64,000 nt of DNA from Margaritispora aquatica. Lineage: Eukaryota > Ascomycota > Leotiomycetes > Helotiales > Discinellaceae. The stretch lies in assembly GCA_007644065.1 (NCBI GenBank), contig VJWN01000015.1, positions 418,658-482,657 on the forward strand. The letters are read 5' to 3'. The notes under the pieces are model-generated. The model saw nothing but the letters and a program-made list of their open reading frames with translations, ran no database searches and was not told the DNA's origin. Within the stretch, counting starts at the first letter, position 1. Every line of letters starts with the position of its first letter. This document shows positions 23,126 to 34,418 of this stretch, one piece after another. The position numbers and the translations under genes were made by a program.

Positions 23126-23865
23126 TGCGACTGAAGTTCTTTAAGTCAATTTGAAAGGGTGGTTTTGCCCAAAGGCCCAGTATATCAGTTGGTTATGAGT
23201 GTTACTTTAAGAGTTTTTGTAGAAGTTGTTTTCTTCCGGAATTATTCATTTACATATGTTCCACGATACCAACGAAATCTTGCGGCCTTGGAGGGGTTGA
23301 TCGTCATAAAGTAGTTGGGCTAGCTTGTTTGGGCGAAAAGCTCGCCACCTTGTGGCTGTGCTATCACATGACGGCTTGTGAAAATCGTGAAGGGGGCAAA
23401 TCAATGTCTCCCTTGAATTTCATTGATTTTGCTTTTACAGTCTTTATTTTGCTGCAACAAAGAGCAGGCGCAATTTGATCTAATCTCTATGTGCTAATAG
23501 GCTACTATCTTACCTTTAATTAGAATGGGTATCTAATCATCAACCCTAGGCTATTCAAAGATAGGACTAAGCTGAAAGCTCTGATGTTTGGGAGACTTGG
23601 TTGAAGTCTTTCATATATGCGCCTTTGCATGGCTACTTTCTTTCTTCCTTATTATTATAATCTAATTTTCATTACAATTACTTTATTATTCTTATATTTT
23701 TCAAAGAATATGCATATTACATTTGCTGCTAGCGAGGTATTACGTATCATTAGCCTGTTTCGTTTAGCGAATCAATATCTCCTTCTGTGTAACCCTCGGA
23801 CATATTTGAGAACGTAGGGCGTTCTTTTAATAAGGTGCAGAGATTGCCATAGGCTTGAATGTTCT
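23126..23865. other. Intergenic, AT-rich in part
   Basis: This stretch contains the VID27 promoter and the 3' flank of the flavoprotein gene. The part 23630-23730 is strongly AT-rich with no coding signal. Confidence 0.5.
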
Positions 23866-25662
23866 TTATTTGGTTTGCATCGCCATATGATCTACCGCAA
23901 CAAAGGCAAATGTTAAAGCAGGTCCAAGTGTTGCTCCAGCTCCTGGATATGTGTTGCCCATAACACTTGCGGAAGTGTTCCCAGCAGCATATAGTCCATC
24001 AATAACTTCTCCTTTTTCTTTCACCACACGCGACTTTTCATCAGTGACAAGACCTCCTTTGGTTCCCAGGTCTCCTGGCCACACCTTCATTGCAAAGAAC
24101 GGACCCTCTTCCAACGCTCCAAGATTAGGATTTGGCTTACAACTTGAATCTCCGAAGTTTTGATCGTAGACCGTTCTGCCTCTTCCGAAATCATCATCGA
24201 TTCCTCGGCTAGCCATTTCGTTGAATTTCTCTACTGTTCCCGTCAAGCCTACCGAGTCAATTCCAATTTTCTCTGCCAACTCTGATAGACTATCAGCTTT
24301 GACAACGAATCCAGACTTCAACGCCGAGTCCGGTGTCTTTCCTGGGAGGAATCCGGCCATGAGATATCGCTTCCGATGTCTTGAATCAAGAATCAACCAA
24401 GCAGGTATAGCAGAAACCTCCTTATTTCTCCTATACATCGCGTGCCCGCAATCAACATACGATTGAGCCTCGTTCATGAAACGCTTTCCTGTCGAATCGA
24501 CGATAATGCAATGGGGTAGTGATCGATCGACTACACTGAAGTGCCTTGCCTTCGTCTCCGGATCTACGAAAGTTGGTCCCCACCAGGCATCATCCATCAT
24601 TGCGAGAGCCCCACCAGCTTTCTGGCCTAATGTCATTGCGTCGCCGTTGTCACCTACCGGGACTGAGGTCCATTCATTACCAATTGGACCTTCTGAATGT
24701 GCTTGTCTAAGCTGCACATTATGAGCAAACCCTCCAGCACATAGCAGGACCCCTTTTGTTGCTAGCACCTTTATCTTCACACCATCTCGCTCTACCACAG
24801 CACCGAGTATTTTCTCACTCTCACTCAACAGCTCCACCAAAGGCGTCTCTCGCCAAATCACAATATCTCTCTCTTTGCACAGCAACATTAGCTGTGCTAC
24901 CAAGTTCTTCCCCAATGTCACAGGTCTCTGTCCCAACAACTTCCTCCCTACAGTTCTCAGCAACACAACCTTCAATAGCGTCCTAATCGACTTCCACGTC
25001 GATGTCCATATTGTAATAAGCTGATACTCGTTACAATACATCGCCAATTCAGGAACGCCCTTCTTCTCCCTCAACAACCCCTCCCAATTTCCCAATTTCT
25101 TCATATCAAACACTTCCCCCTCAATGGACCTTCCCACGACACCACCTGGCAAATCAGGGTAATAATCTGGATAATTTTTTGAATGGCGCCACCTGAACCC
25201 GACTTCCTCTAACCACTTCACCATCAGTGGTCCTTTCTCTAGAAACGCAACTTTCCTCTCACGCGACGAGCAAGGTCCTACGTCCTTGACCACTGTCTCT
25301 AGATATCTCAATGCGTTCTGAGGACTGTCGGCCACACCAGCAACGACACTGAGATGGTTGTTCGGGACCCAGACGCCGCCACCCGAGTAGGCTGACGCGC
25401 CGCCTATAGCTGCAGATTTCTCAATCACGAGTGGCTTGAGTCCGTGGTGGTGAGCTCGCAGGGCGGCGGTGAGTCCTGCTGCGCCGGCGCCCACTATGAG
25501 GATGTCGCATTTTTCAACTGTTGACGAGTTGAGTTGAAATTTCGAAACAATTGCTCTTGCTTGAACTCGGTATCGAGGCGTCGGTTTAGCCCCAGCTGCA
25601 AAAATAGGCCTCACTGCCCCTAATCTCTTTTGGAGGATGGTAGCACGATATGGCGGCAACAT
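23866..25662 (-). CDS. FAD-dependent dehydrogenase, 3-ketosteroid-delta1-dehydrogenase/fumarate-reductase flavoprotein type
   Basis: A single exon of 598 residues starts at the ATG at 25662. The dinucleotide-binding motif is at about residues 53-80 (DILIVGAGAAGLTAALRAH, then EKSAAIGG), followed by ASAYSGGGVWVPNN. The C-terminal FAD motif GLYAAGNTSASVMGNTYPG, then ATLGPALTFAF, is the pattern of 3-oxosteroid 1-dehydrogenases and their fungal relatives within the FAD_binding_2 family. These flavoenzymes abstract hydrogens next to a ketone; the true substrate here is unknown and steroid use should not be assumed. The first 45 residues are rich in Arg, Ala and Ser and lack acids, so a mitochondrial presequence is possible. 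No cytochrome or transport partner gene is adjacent. Confidence 0.88.
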   Translation of the reverse strand: MLPPYRATILQKRLGAVRPIFAAGAKPTPRYRVQARAIVSKFQLNSSTVEKCDILIVGAGAAGLTAALRAHHHGLKPLVIEKSAAIGGASAYSGGGVWVPNNHLSVVAGVADSPQNALRYLETVVKDVGPCSSRERKVAFLEKGPLMVKWLEEVGFRWRHSKNYPDYYPDLPGGVVGRSIEGEVFDMKKLGNWEGLLREKKGVPELAMYCNEYQLITIWTSTWKSIRTLLKVVLLRTVGRKLLGQRPVTLGKNLVAQLMLLCKERDIVIWRETPLVELLSESEKILGAVVERDGVKIKVLATKGVLLCAGGFAHNVQLRQAHSEGPIGNEWTSVPVGDNGDAMTLGQKAGGALAMMDDAWWGPTFVDPETKARHFSVVDRSLPHCIIVDSTGKRFMNEAQSYVDCGHAMYRRNKEVSAIPAWLILDSRHRKRYLMAGFLPGKTPDSALKSGFVVKADSLSELAEKIGIDSVGLTGTVEKFNEMASRGIDDDFGRGRTVYDQNFGDSSCKPNPNLGALEEGPFFAMKVWPGDLGTKGGLVTDEKSRVVKEKGEVIDGLYAAGNTSASVMGNTYPGAGATLGPALTFAFVAVDHMAMQTK

Positions 25663-26253
25663 TTTCACAAAACTGTGCGCACTGTGAGCTCGGGAGGAGA
25701 AGTGAAGCCAAATATGAGAGACATCAGACTCTCGCGGGCATTGGAATTAACAGTCTGAATGTTTCGCGACAAGTATCTGACATAAAACAAGGTTGACGTG
25801 AGATATATGCAGTGTGACCGGGTATTTTACTGTGCCAAACGACTCGGCTAATCAGATCGCTTCTTGCGTCCAGGTACCATGCATAACCTCGTGGCGCCTA
25901 CCAAACTATTTGCCGTCCCTTCTAAGATCTGGGGTAAGTCAATGTGTGTGTTTTTTGGTGCGCAATGAAAGATTAAGGGAAGAAAGAGAGCGAATATCGA
26001 AGAAGCTTAAGAATATCTGGTTTAACCTGCCATCTAACTAACTAGCCCTCTACCCAGGATTCAAGTGCCAAAGAAACACGCAAAAGACAATCATCCTCAT
26101 CCAGCTCGCAATCACACATATCTCATAAACCGTCAACACTTACCCTTCATCAAAATTTTGCAAACAAACACCCATACCAAAGAAAAACTAAGACAAGCCC
26201 AATTCATCCAATCTAGGCAGTGCGCCGCACTAACCATCATAAATGATCAAGCA
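25663..26253. other. Intergenic, nothing recognised
   Basis: This is the 5' flank of the flavoprotein gene and the 3' flank of the protease gene. No coding or structural signal beyond ordinary AT-rich spacer is seen. Confidence 0.5.
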
Positions 26254-29200
26254 TCAAAGCAAGATCCAAACACCAAGCATAAACGCTCCTAGTCCACTGA
26301 AAACTCCCAACCTCGCCCCGTCACCCGTAAAAGCGACTGGCGTTGGTGATCCTGTCGCCTTCGCAACCGGCACAGGCAGCACGCTCTTCGTCGTTGTCGT
26401 TCCGGCTACTCCTAATGCTGTGGAGGTAGATTTTGGATCCGCGAGTGCAGAAGCATCAGCTGGGTTTCCTTGGGCCCTAGAGACGGACGCAGCTGCAGAT
26501 ACCGATGCAGATGGCAATGGAGCATACGCTGCTGTTAGGATCGAGATAGTGGTGGCTGTGGATATGGACGGGAGTGGTGGTGCTGGACCTAGGATGGAGC
26601 CTGGGACCAGACTGGAACTGGGACTGGAACTGGGACCGACACTGACACTTGGTTTATTTGTTGCGGCATTCGCGAGAGCGGATCGCGTTTCTGTCAGTGT
26701 GGCAGCTTTGAGACTCTCACCAGCTGCCTCGGTAGCTTTCGAGGTCTCGGCAGCAGCTAAGTGGAGCCCTGTCGCAGAGGGGGAGTCAGAAGAAGAAACA
26801 GAAAGCGAAGGTTTCACGATAAGCGAAAGCGGAACAGTCTTCGTGAGCGGATCACCAGTCACAGTATACGTTCTCGTCGTCACGACCGGGAAGATAGACG
26901 TGCTGAGAACCTGCTTATTCTCGCGCGTGACCGTGAATGTTCTAGTTAGGTATACGGTCGATGAAAGCGTCGTTGTCTTTGGCGATGGCGGAATCGTCAG
27001 TGTTGTGGTGCTGTAGCTCGTTAAAGTTGAGGTCAGGACCGTGTTTTCGAGCGTGTAGGTCTTGGTTGTGTAGACCGTGAAGGTTAGTGTTTGAGTTGAC
27101 ACCGCAGTGTTTTGGCTTTGCGGGATTGTTGACGTAGAGGTGATCACGTTGCCAAAGAGCGTCCTAGTGAGCGTGGTGTAGCTTGTAATAGTTTTCGTGA
27201 TGACTTGCCCACTTTGAACTGGATCGGCGGTAATGGTGTAGGTTTTCGTCTCGAATATTGTGGAGACATCTGTACTGAAGACGGGAGATACTAGGACCGT
27301 AAGTGTCGAGTATGAAGTTAGAGTCTCAGTTGTGAGTTGTTCTTTCTCTGGACAATTCGTCACGGATGGAGCGCATGCAGTGATTGTGTAGATTTTCGTT
27401 TCTAGAACTGTTGATACGGAGGTACTGGTAAGTGGTGCTGGTGTTGATGTTGGTGTCGCTAAAGGAGTTGGCGAGGGCGTAACAGGACAAACTGTGGTAT
27501 ACAAAGAGATTATCTCAGTTGTCACCTGGCCGATTCTCGAGGGGCAGTCGGTAACTGATGGTGCGCATGCAGTTATTGTATAGACCAAAGTAGAAAATAC
27601 TGTCGAAGTCGTGTATAATGTTGTAGGGTCTCCCAAAAGGGCCAAACTTGTCGATGTGGGAATCGGGGTTAAAACTGAGGTTGGGCTTGGAGTGACTGGG
27701 CAAACGGTTGTATACAGTGATATAGTTTCTGTGGTGAGCTGACCGATCTTGGAAGAACAATCCGTTACCGTTGGTGCGCAAGATGTGATTGTGTACACTG
27801 ATGTGGTATATACGGTCGATGTCGTCAATTCTATCGTTGTTTCTGGATTACCGTAAACCGTGGTGGTGACCTAGTACAGTTAGCTTCAGATTCAACTTAT
27901 TGGAATGATTGAACTCACAGGAATAGTCTCAGTTGTGAGACTTCCAACGGGACAATTTGTGACCGTTGGTGCACAGGAAGTAATTGTGTACACGATTGTG
28001 CTGAAATAAGTCGACGTCGCATCACCGGATTCAGACGTAGTAGTGACTTCACCTCCTTTTGTTGAGAAGGCCGTGGATCCAACAATTCCCGTACCGGTAC
28101 CACTTGTGAATACTGAAGTAGCATTTGAGAATGGGAATGGAGCGCTAGATATCTCACCAGCCTTCGTTGAGAAAGCAGGACTCGTGGTCATGATCAGGGT
28201 CTGGGTCCCTTCGCTTGAGGTGGTCGCTTGTATGGCAGTTGAGTTTGAGTAAATCGTACTAGATGGATCAACCTCGCTGGCTAGTGTGAAACTCGAAGCC
28301 GGAACATCAGTGGTTGCACTTTCTTCTCCTGCCTTTGTTGTAATACCGGTTCCAGATGCGGGAACACTAATAGTGGTGGAATTCAACAATGGGAATGGAG
28401 CTGGCGTGGTGCTGGGTAGAGATTCCGTTTCTGAGGGTAAAACGCCAGTACTGAGACCTGAGAATGGCGGGATGCTTGAGGATGGAACGTCAGTGCTCAA
28501 AGTAACTTCTGCTGCCTTCGTCGTAATACCAGTCCCAGACGCCAAAATACTGACAGTTGTAGAATTCAACAGTGGGAAGGGAGCTGATGTGGAGCTCGGT
28601 AGAGGCTCTGTTTCTGAGGGTAGAACACCAGTACTGAGACCTGAGAATAGCGGGATGCTTGAGGATGGAACGTCAGTGCTCAAAGTAACTTCTGCTGCCT
28701 TCGTCGTAATACCAGTCCCAGACGCCAAAATACTGACAGTTGTAGAATTCAACAGTGGGAAGGGAGCTGATGTGGAGCTCGGTAGAGGCTCTGTTTCTGA
28801 GGGTAGAACACCAGTACTGAGACCTGAGAATAGCGGGATGCTTGAGGATGGAACGTCAGTGCTCAAAGTAACTTCTGCTGCCTTCGTCGTGATACCGGTT
28901 CCAGACGCCAAAATACTAATAGTCGTGGAATTTAATATTGGGAACGGTGCTGGAGTGGAGCTTGGGATAGGCTCAGACTCTGAGGAGAGAACACCAGTAT
29001 TGATGCCTGAGAATGGTGGGATAGAAATGGTAGACGTTTCATTCGTTGGGATCGGGAATGGAGCCGAAGAAGTCATGTCCGAAGGAGCTGGGACGCCTGA
29101 GACAGAGCTTGTTTGGACATACGACGAAGTGGTGTTCTCGAATGGTGCAATGGTAGAGGTTGGAAATTCAATCTTCGTCACTGTGCCAGGCATGCCAGAA

Positions 29201-31569
29201 ATAGTGCTTTCGACACTATCTGATGATGTGGAGTTCGCATAAGGAGCAGATGTCGAAGATGGAATGTCGATATTTGTAGTGAGACCTGGAAACCCAGAAA
29301 CACTACTTGTGAGAGACTCAGTTGCGGACGCGCTTGTGGAATTTCCGTAAGGAGCAGATGGAAATCCAGCGGCTGCACTTGAAAGTGGTGCAGCTGACAC
29401 GGACAATGTAGGCTCGCAGGATTCTGTCGACGTGGAATTGGCATATGGACCAGACGATGATGGTAGATAAGTTGAAGATGGCAAATCAGTGACGAGAATC
29501 TGTGAAACGGCCGAGAAAGATGACAATATATCGGTAGCGGCTGTGGAGCTTGTATTAAACAATGCTGTGGTTCCTGAAATTGAAGCAATCTCGCTCGAGG
29601 ATGACAAAAAGATACTGGTCGAGGAAAGGACGTCAATGACAAGTGTGCTTGAGCTTGATGCTGATGCTGATGCTGATGCTGATGCTGATGCTGATGCTGA
29701 TGCTGATGCTGTTTCAGTGAATGATGCCAGAGTAGTGCTGCTTGGGCTTGAAATCTCTACGCTGCTGGTAGATAGTTCAGAGGTGGAGGTTGTTGAAAGA
29801 GGCTCTGATGTAGTCAATCCTGTAGAGACACTTGAGCTATCTGAGGTGGATGATAGAATCGTCGAAATGATATCGGTCTTCAATGACGAGAAGTCAAGAA
29901 CTGAGCTGGATTCCGTGGAGGGTACACTGCTGCTAGACGTAGGAAAGCTCGAAGTGCTGTCCTGTGTGGTTGTAGCGAATGAGCTGGAGGTGAACGTGTC
30001 ATCGGAACTGGTGATTATTTCGCTTATTGATGACGAGATTGTCGAAGTTGGAAGAGCCGTTGATGAGATTAGACTTGATGAAGTTGAAGATGCTGAACAG
30101 GCTCCAACGATAGATGGTACAGCATCTACTCCGCGCCCAATAGCGACAAGATTCGTGCCGCAGTCGGCAGCATTGGCCAAGAGCAAATTCTGATTATCTT
30201 GATCATAAACAACTGCATCCGATTAGAACAATTCTCATACGCAGAATTCAATCACATACCAAATGCAGCTCGCAAGAACGAATCACCAAGCACTGGCGCA
30301 TCATCGTTTGCTGCGACTCCAAGGAAACAGTAACCCTCAATATGCCAGATGAACTCGTAGTAAGGAACATGAATGACCGTGCTACCAAAGCCGAAATCTA
30401 GAGTTCCATCTTGAGTCGCAAGCGCACAATCTACGGTGTAAAGCCCACTGTTGCCAGATTTAGTAGCGCCTGGGAAATCTGCGAGGATTGCGTTGAAGAG
30501 TGATGTCGGAAGTCGTGAGAGAGTTCCACCAGAGTCTAGGAAGACGGGTTGGCCTAGAGGATCAGCTGATGTTGGTTCGTAGAGTGTCGAGACTGTGGTT
30601 CCTGGCTTGGTGATTCCGACTGAAACCATGTATATCCAGTATCTAGAAACATGAGTTCAGATTCTTGGAAAGAATAGAAGAGTGACATACCGATTCTCTC
30701 CATCAGGAGCTAGCTCGGCTGGAATAATAGGGCATTTTTCTAGCGAGCCGGTGTATTTCATGGTGTCAATACCACCAAAAATAATTGCGCCTGCTTCGAT
30801 TAAAAGGATTCTGAAATTGTGAAAGAATACTCACCGTCGGGAGAGTCTACACCTCTCAAGTCCAAACTAAAGGCGCGACTTTGAGTGATACCTTGGTCTG
30901 CGAGACTGTCGATGATAATTGGATATCCCGTCAACTCAATTCCAGGTCCAACACCCATCAAACCCGTGGGGATATCAGTACTCTCGATACCAACTCCGAA
31001 TATCTGAGCAGTCACGGTAGCGGCTATTCTGTTAGCAAGACATTCTTCGCTAAGCGATGTAAGTCACACTTACATCCAATCATGAAATTGTCAGTGAAGT
31101 ATTCGATATCTGCAGACCCTTTGCCATAGCCGAGAGTGTTACTGGCCATCAAATCCTGGGAAGTGCTTGACTTTGAAGGATCGTAAACAGGCAGAGAACC
31201 GCAAAGTGCGATGACGGAGTTTCCTCCCGAAGCGGAACATGTTGGATTCACCCATGTTTCGGAAGAACCAGTGTCGAGAGCAACAGAGACAGGCTGAGGA
31301 GGAGATCCAATGTAGACTATCACCTTAGTCACAAGCTCTAATCACATGGGGTCCAACTTACAGTCAACAAGATATCTGGTTCCTGTTTGAACATTCTCCA
31401 AAGGTGACACAGTCAAATGTCTGCGCGCCGGACTTGAAGTATTTGAAATCGTCGCTGAGACAGAAAGCCTCAAAATTCCAGTTCCTTCATCACGTCGAAG
31501 ATTTGGAAGAGCGAAAGTAGAAGAGAATGTAAGCGCAGCAAAAAAGAGAGTGGGAATCATGATTCGCAT
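26254..31569 (-). CDS. GPI-anchored yapsin-like aspartic protease with very long Ser/Thr repeat tail
   Basis: Seven exons on the minus strand: 31362-31569, 31074-31316, 30835-31023, 30691-30790 (or to 30793), 30260-30642, 27919-30212 and 26254-27870. They give 1677 (or 1678) residues in one frame. A signal peptide (MRIMIPTLFFAALTFSSTFA) precedes a pepsin-fold domain. The two catalytic motifs are ALDTGSSETWV (Asp84) and VFLDSGGTLSRLP (Asp283), with MGVGPGIEL and VLGDSFLRAAF as further pepsin landmarks. From about residue 410 the protein is almost pure Ser/Thr/Ala/Pro, including (SA)n, four copies of a 61-residue unit, and about five VYTIT-x-CAP-x-VT-x-C modules seen in fungal wall proteins. 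It ends in a hydrophobic GPI-type signal (LGVFSGLGAFMLGVWILL). Yapsins shed or process wall proteins at the cell surface. Typical yapsins are 450-600 residues, so this tail is exceptional. No clear propeptide is visible. Confidence 0.85.
28280..29010 (-). repeat. Four 183-bp tandem coding repeats
   Basis: The sequence CAGTGCTCAAAGTAACTTCT recurs at 28491, 28674 and 28857, exactly 183 bp apart. The two central units are nearly identical and the flanking ones more diverged. Each encodes 61 residues containing GTGITTKA, STDVPSSSIP, FSGLSTGVLP and PFPLLNSTT. The unit length is a multiple of three, so copy gain or loss keeps the protease tail in frame. Confidence 0.93.
29657..29710 (-). repeat. 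(GATGCT)9 coding microsatellite encoding (Ser-Ala)n
   Basis: Nine perfect GATGCT units on the plus strand, read on the minus strand as AGCATC, encode alternating Ser-Ala in the protease tail. Six-base units keep the frame when copy number changes. Confidence 0.95.
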
Positions 31570-34284
31570 AAAGAAAGAGCGAAATCAGATGTAAAGTATG
31601 TTTCAAAAAAGTAGGGGTAAAAGAAGGGAAAGAAAGAAAGGGTGAGGAGGAAACAATTCCAAGTGAAGCTTTGAGAACTATATACTTGCCTCACCCAAAA
31701 TAGCCTCCAGGTACTCATGAACCGTGCCTGAAGTTCGCCGCATGTTTCTATGGCATTGACTTCCCCTGGACATTCTGGGACGGGTACAGCCCTCTCGCCT
31801 CAAGAATTCAGAAGAAACATTTGCTTCACAGCTCTCTGATTCGCTTAACATCTTCTGGATGTTTGCTTTTTGTCAGCTCAACGCAACTTTTTGGAGCCCC
31901 TCACTAGGTACCGCATGTTTGAGATTCTTTCTGTCCACTAAAATAGGACCCGGGGAAAGGGTTCGTCGCAAATGCTCCGATTTTGAGTATCATGCTCGCC
32001 ACTAAGCATGAATAGCGGCTTGGTGGGTACAGAGGCTGAAGATCTGCCGAAACGTGGCGATGCTTGGCAAGACTTCGTTTTTCGAGGGGAATGATGAGAC
32101 AGAGGGGTAAGTATGGAATTTTTTTCGCCAAAGATGAGCTGAGGAAAGAAGACTTTACTTGGCTTCCATAATCTTGCGTTGCAGAAAATATTTGAAGAAG
32201 TTGAGGACTTCCATATGTTTGAAGAGTCTTTCTATTTCAAATGCAACTTTGAAAGTAACAGCAAGCGAGTCCAGTTTTGAGCCATAACGAACGTTGAGAA
32301 AAACCGAGAAACCAATACAAAGAGATCGGCAAAGCTCCGATGAACTTTAGTGACAGTCAAAAGATATGATTTTATAAGCACACAACAAAGGGGAATGTCT
32401 TCAATCAAATCTTTCGAAGTCAATACCGCAAAGGGCGATGGAAATTCGGCCATGCGATTGACTTGACAAATGCACACGTTCAAATTGAGGATCGGAACAA
32501 CATTCTTGCTTGTTCAGCAAGTTTGGAAGGTATTCGGCATGTGACAGAACCTCGGATTCTAGTAGGTAAATTACTCAATTCAGTCAAATCTGATCATGAG
32601 ACATACTCTGCTGGCTCTTCCCGAAAAGGTCTATCAAAGTTAAATACAACAGGAACAGCAAGCCAATATCAGAACAAAGTTTTCTCGCCTGCAGAAAATG
32701 TAAGACATACACAAACGGCGATGCATATTGGACCACTTGGTCAAAGTATATTGGCGCCTCAACAACATCAACAAGTGCATCACATTCAATGCCACCCATT
32801 CGCTCCTCCTCCACGGTTAAAACACTACAACGACACAAGCCGCCGATGCAACCCATCGAAACGAGATTGTCACATCGAATGGCTACTCAATTTTCATTAC
32901 GTGAACAAGAAACAACACCTGTTATTTTGAGCTTCAAGCAGAAACTTCTTCTCGTAGCTGTGGTAACGATTCTGAGTTCGACGCTGTGTCTGAATCCAAG
33001 AACAGACTGTACTACAGCAAACCACTCATTGCTTGCGTACACTCTCACATGCTGTCTGGAGGGAAGCTCGCATAGCAAGCTCCAAGTTTTTCTTGCTGCA
33101 TGACCTCCAGCTTTTGAGCTCATAAGAAGTACGTCCAAAAGGGTGGCAAGATCTGCGGGGTAATATATCACCGCGTCAGCACGTGCAATAGGCGAAAAGA
33201 GACAGCAACGCCTACTCACTCAGTCTTCCAAGACGCTAATGCTATATCAAAGCCCCTCTAGGAAACCAGCAACACATCAGTGGATTCTTATATCCAACAT
33301 GACAGTTATCACTGCCTTACCTATACACCAAATCTACACCCCAATAAAACACCTCAGAGTTGAGATTTCCAGATTAAGCAGACGACGCTCAGCGACTAAA
33401 CCCTAAAGTCTTGATGCATGCATAATAAACCTGCCAAGGGCCGTACCGCTTACGAGCCGGTGGGGAGATCTTCACAGCCCTGTAGACCCCTCACTACCTA
33501 CATTATACAGCCGCTGTACGACAGTCCACTTTCGAGTTGTGCAGCATCTCAGGTCCGATCTCAGCGCCACTTTGGAACGCCAATTCACGCTCTTTTGTTA
33601 CGTCTTCAACCCCGCTTTTCGCTAAGCGAGAATATCGTACATGAACGACCTATGGGGTCGGAGCCGAGTCGTTCATGCAGCTAGCCTGGATATCTTGATC
33701 CAATGGTCGTGAGGACTTGGTTTGGAAATTAGGAAAGGGTGTGATACTTCGAGGAAAGGCGTGTTGAATTCATGAGGTTTTTGTTATGGACCCAAGACGA
33801 ATAATGTTGTTTCTGGTATAATTTCGACAGAGAACCCGAGAGACATTGAGCAGAATATTCGATCTGATCTCTTTGGGAAGTCCCCGAAGTATAAACAAGA
33901 AAACTCGAGCGTCCTATCGAATAGTTAAAGTCTTGGTGGTACGGATTTGCATCCCCTCAATGAAATCTCGATCAGTGACACAAGGCGCTTGCTGTGCGGG
34001 GCTGAAAAGAGAAAGACATCGACACAGACACAGAGACGCAGACGCAAAGATGGCTGCATCTGACAATACGCCTATTATCGTGATGAGAAACCAGTTCGTT
34101 AAGAGCCAACGCTTGCAGCATGACACTTTTCGACTGGATCATACGTTCAGTTGTGCATTCATGCCCAGACGAGGGGCAAGCTGCATTTCACAACCCCTCT
34201 TTGAGGTTGCTCAAGACTTCCTCTCTGCTCTAGAGTTAGACATGGCAGAGGTCGGGGAAGCGAGTCTCCGAGCTTCAAGCTCGA
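31570..34284. other. Intergenic, no supported gene
   Basis: About 2.7 kb between two divergently transcribed genes (protease and fucose lectin). I tested the longer open frames (for example 32463-32930 and 33846-34292) and saw no domain, no signal peptide and no consistent splice structure. The two ends contain the promoters. Confidence 0.5.
31676..31686 (-). promoter_or_regulatory. TATA-like element of the protease gene
   Basis: The minus strand reads AGTATATAGTT about 110 bp upstream of the protease start codon, a normal distance for a fungal TATA element plus leader. Confidence 0.4.
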
Positions 34285-34290
34285 GTATAT
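34285..34290 (+). promoter_or_regulatory. TATA-like element of the lectin gene
   Basis: GAGTATATAACTC lies about 130 bp upstream of the lectin ATG and is followed by a CA-rich leader, consistent with a TATA-driven, inducible fungal gene. Confidence 0.5.
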
Positions 34291-34418
34291 AACTCACCAC
34301 TCCCACCCCGAGTCAAGTTCATTATTTCCAGCAACAGAAATCCAAACAAACATTCACTTCTCCAAACATTTCACTTCACCCTAAATTTCAGCTTCCACAA
34401 ACCAACCAACCAACCAAC

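Noticed and set aside
26243..27016. 257-codon plus-strand open frame
   Set aside because: Antisense to the last protease exon; Val/Ala/Glu-rich composition mirrors the Ser/Thr-rich sense strand.
28286..29242. 318-codon plus-strand open frame
   Set aside because: It is the antisense shadow of the Ser/Thr-rich protease tail, which lacks codons giving stops on the other strand; the tandem repeats extend it.
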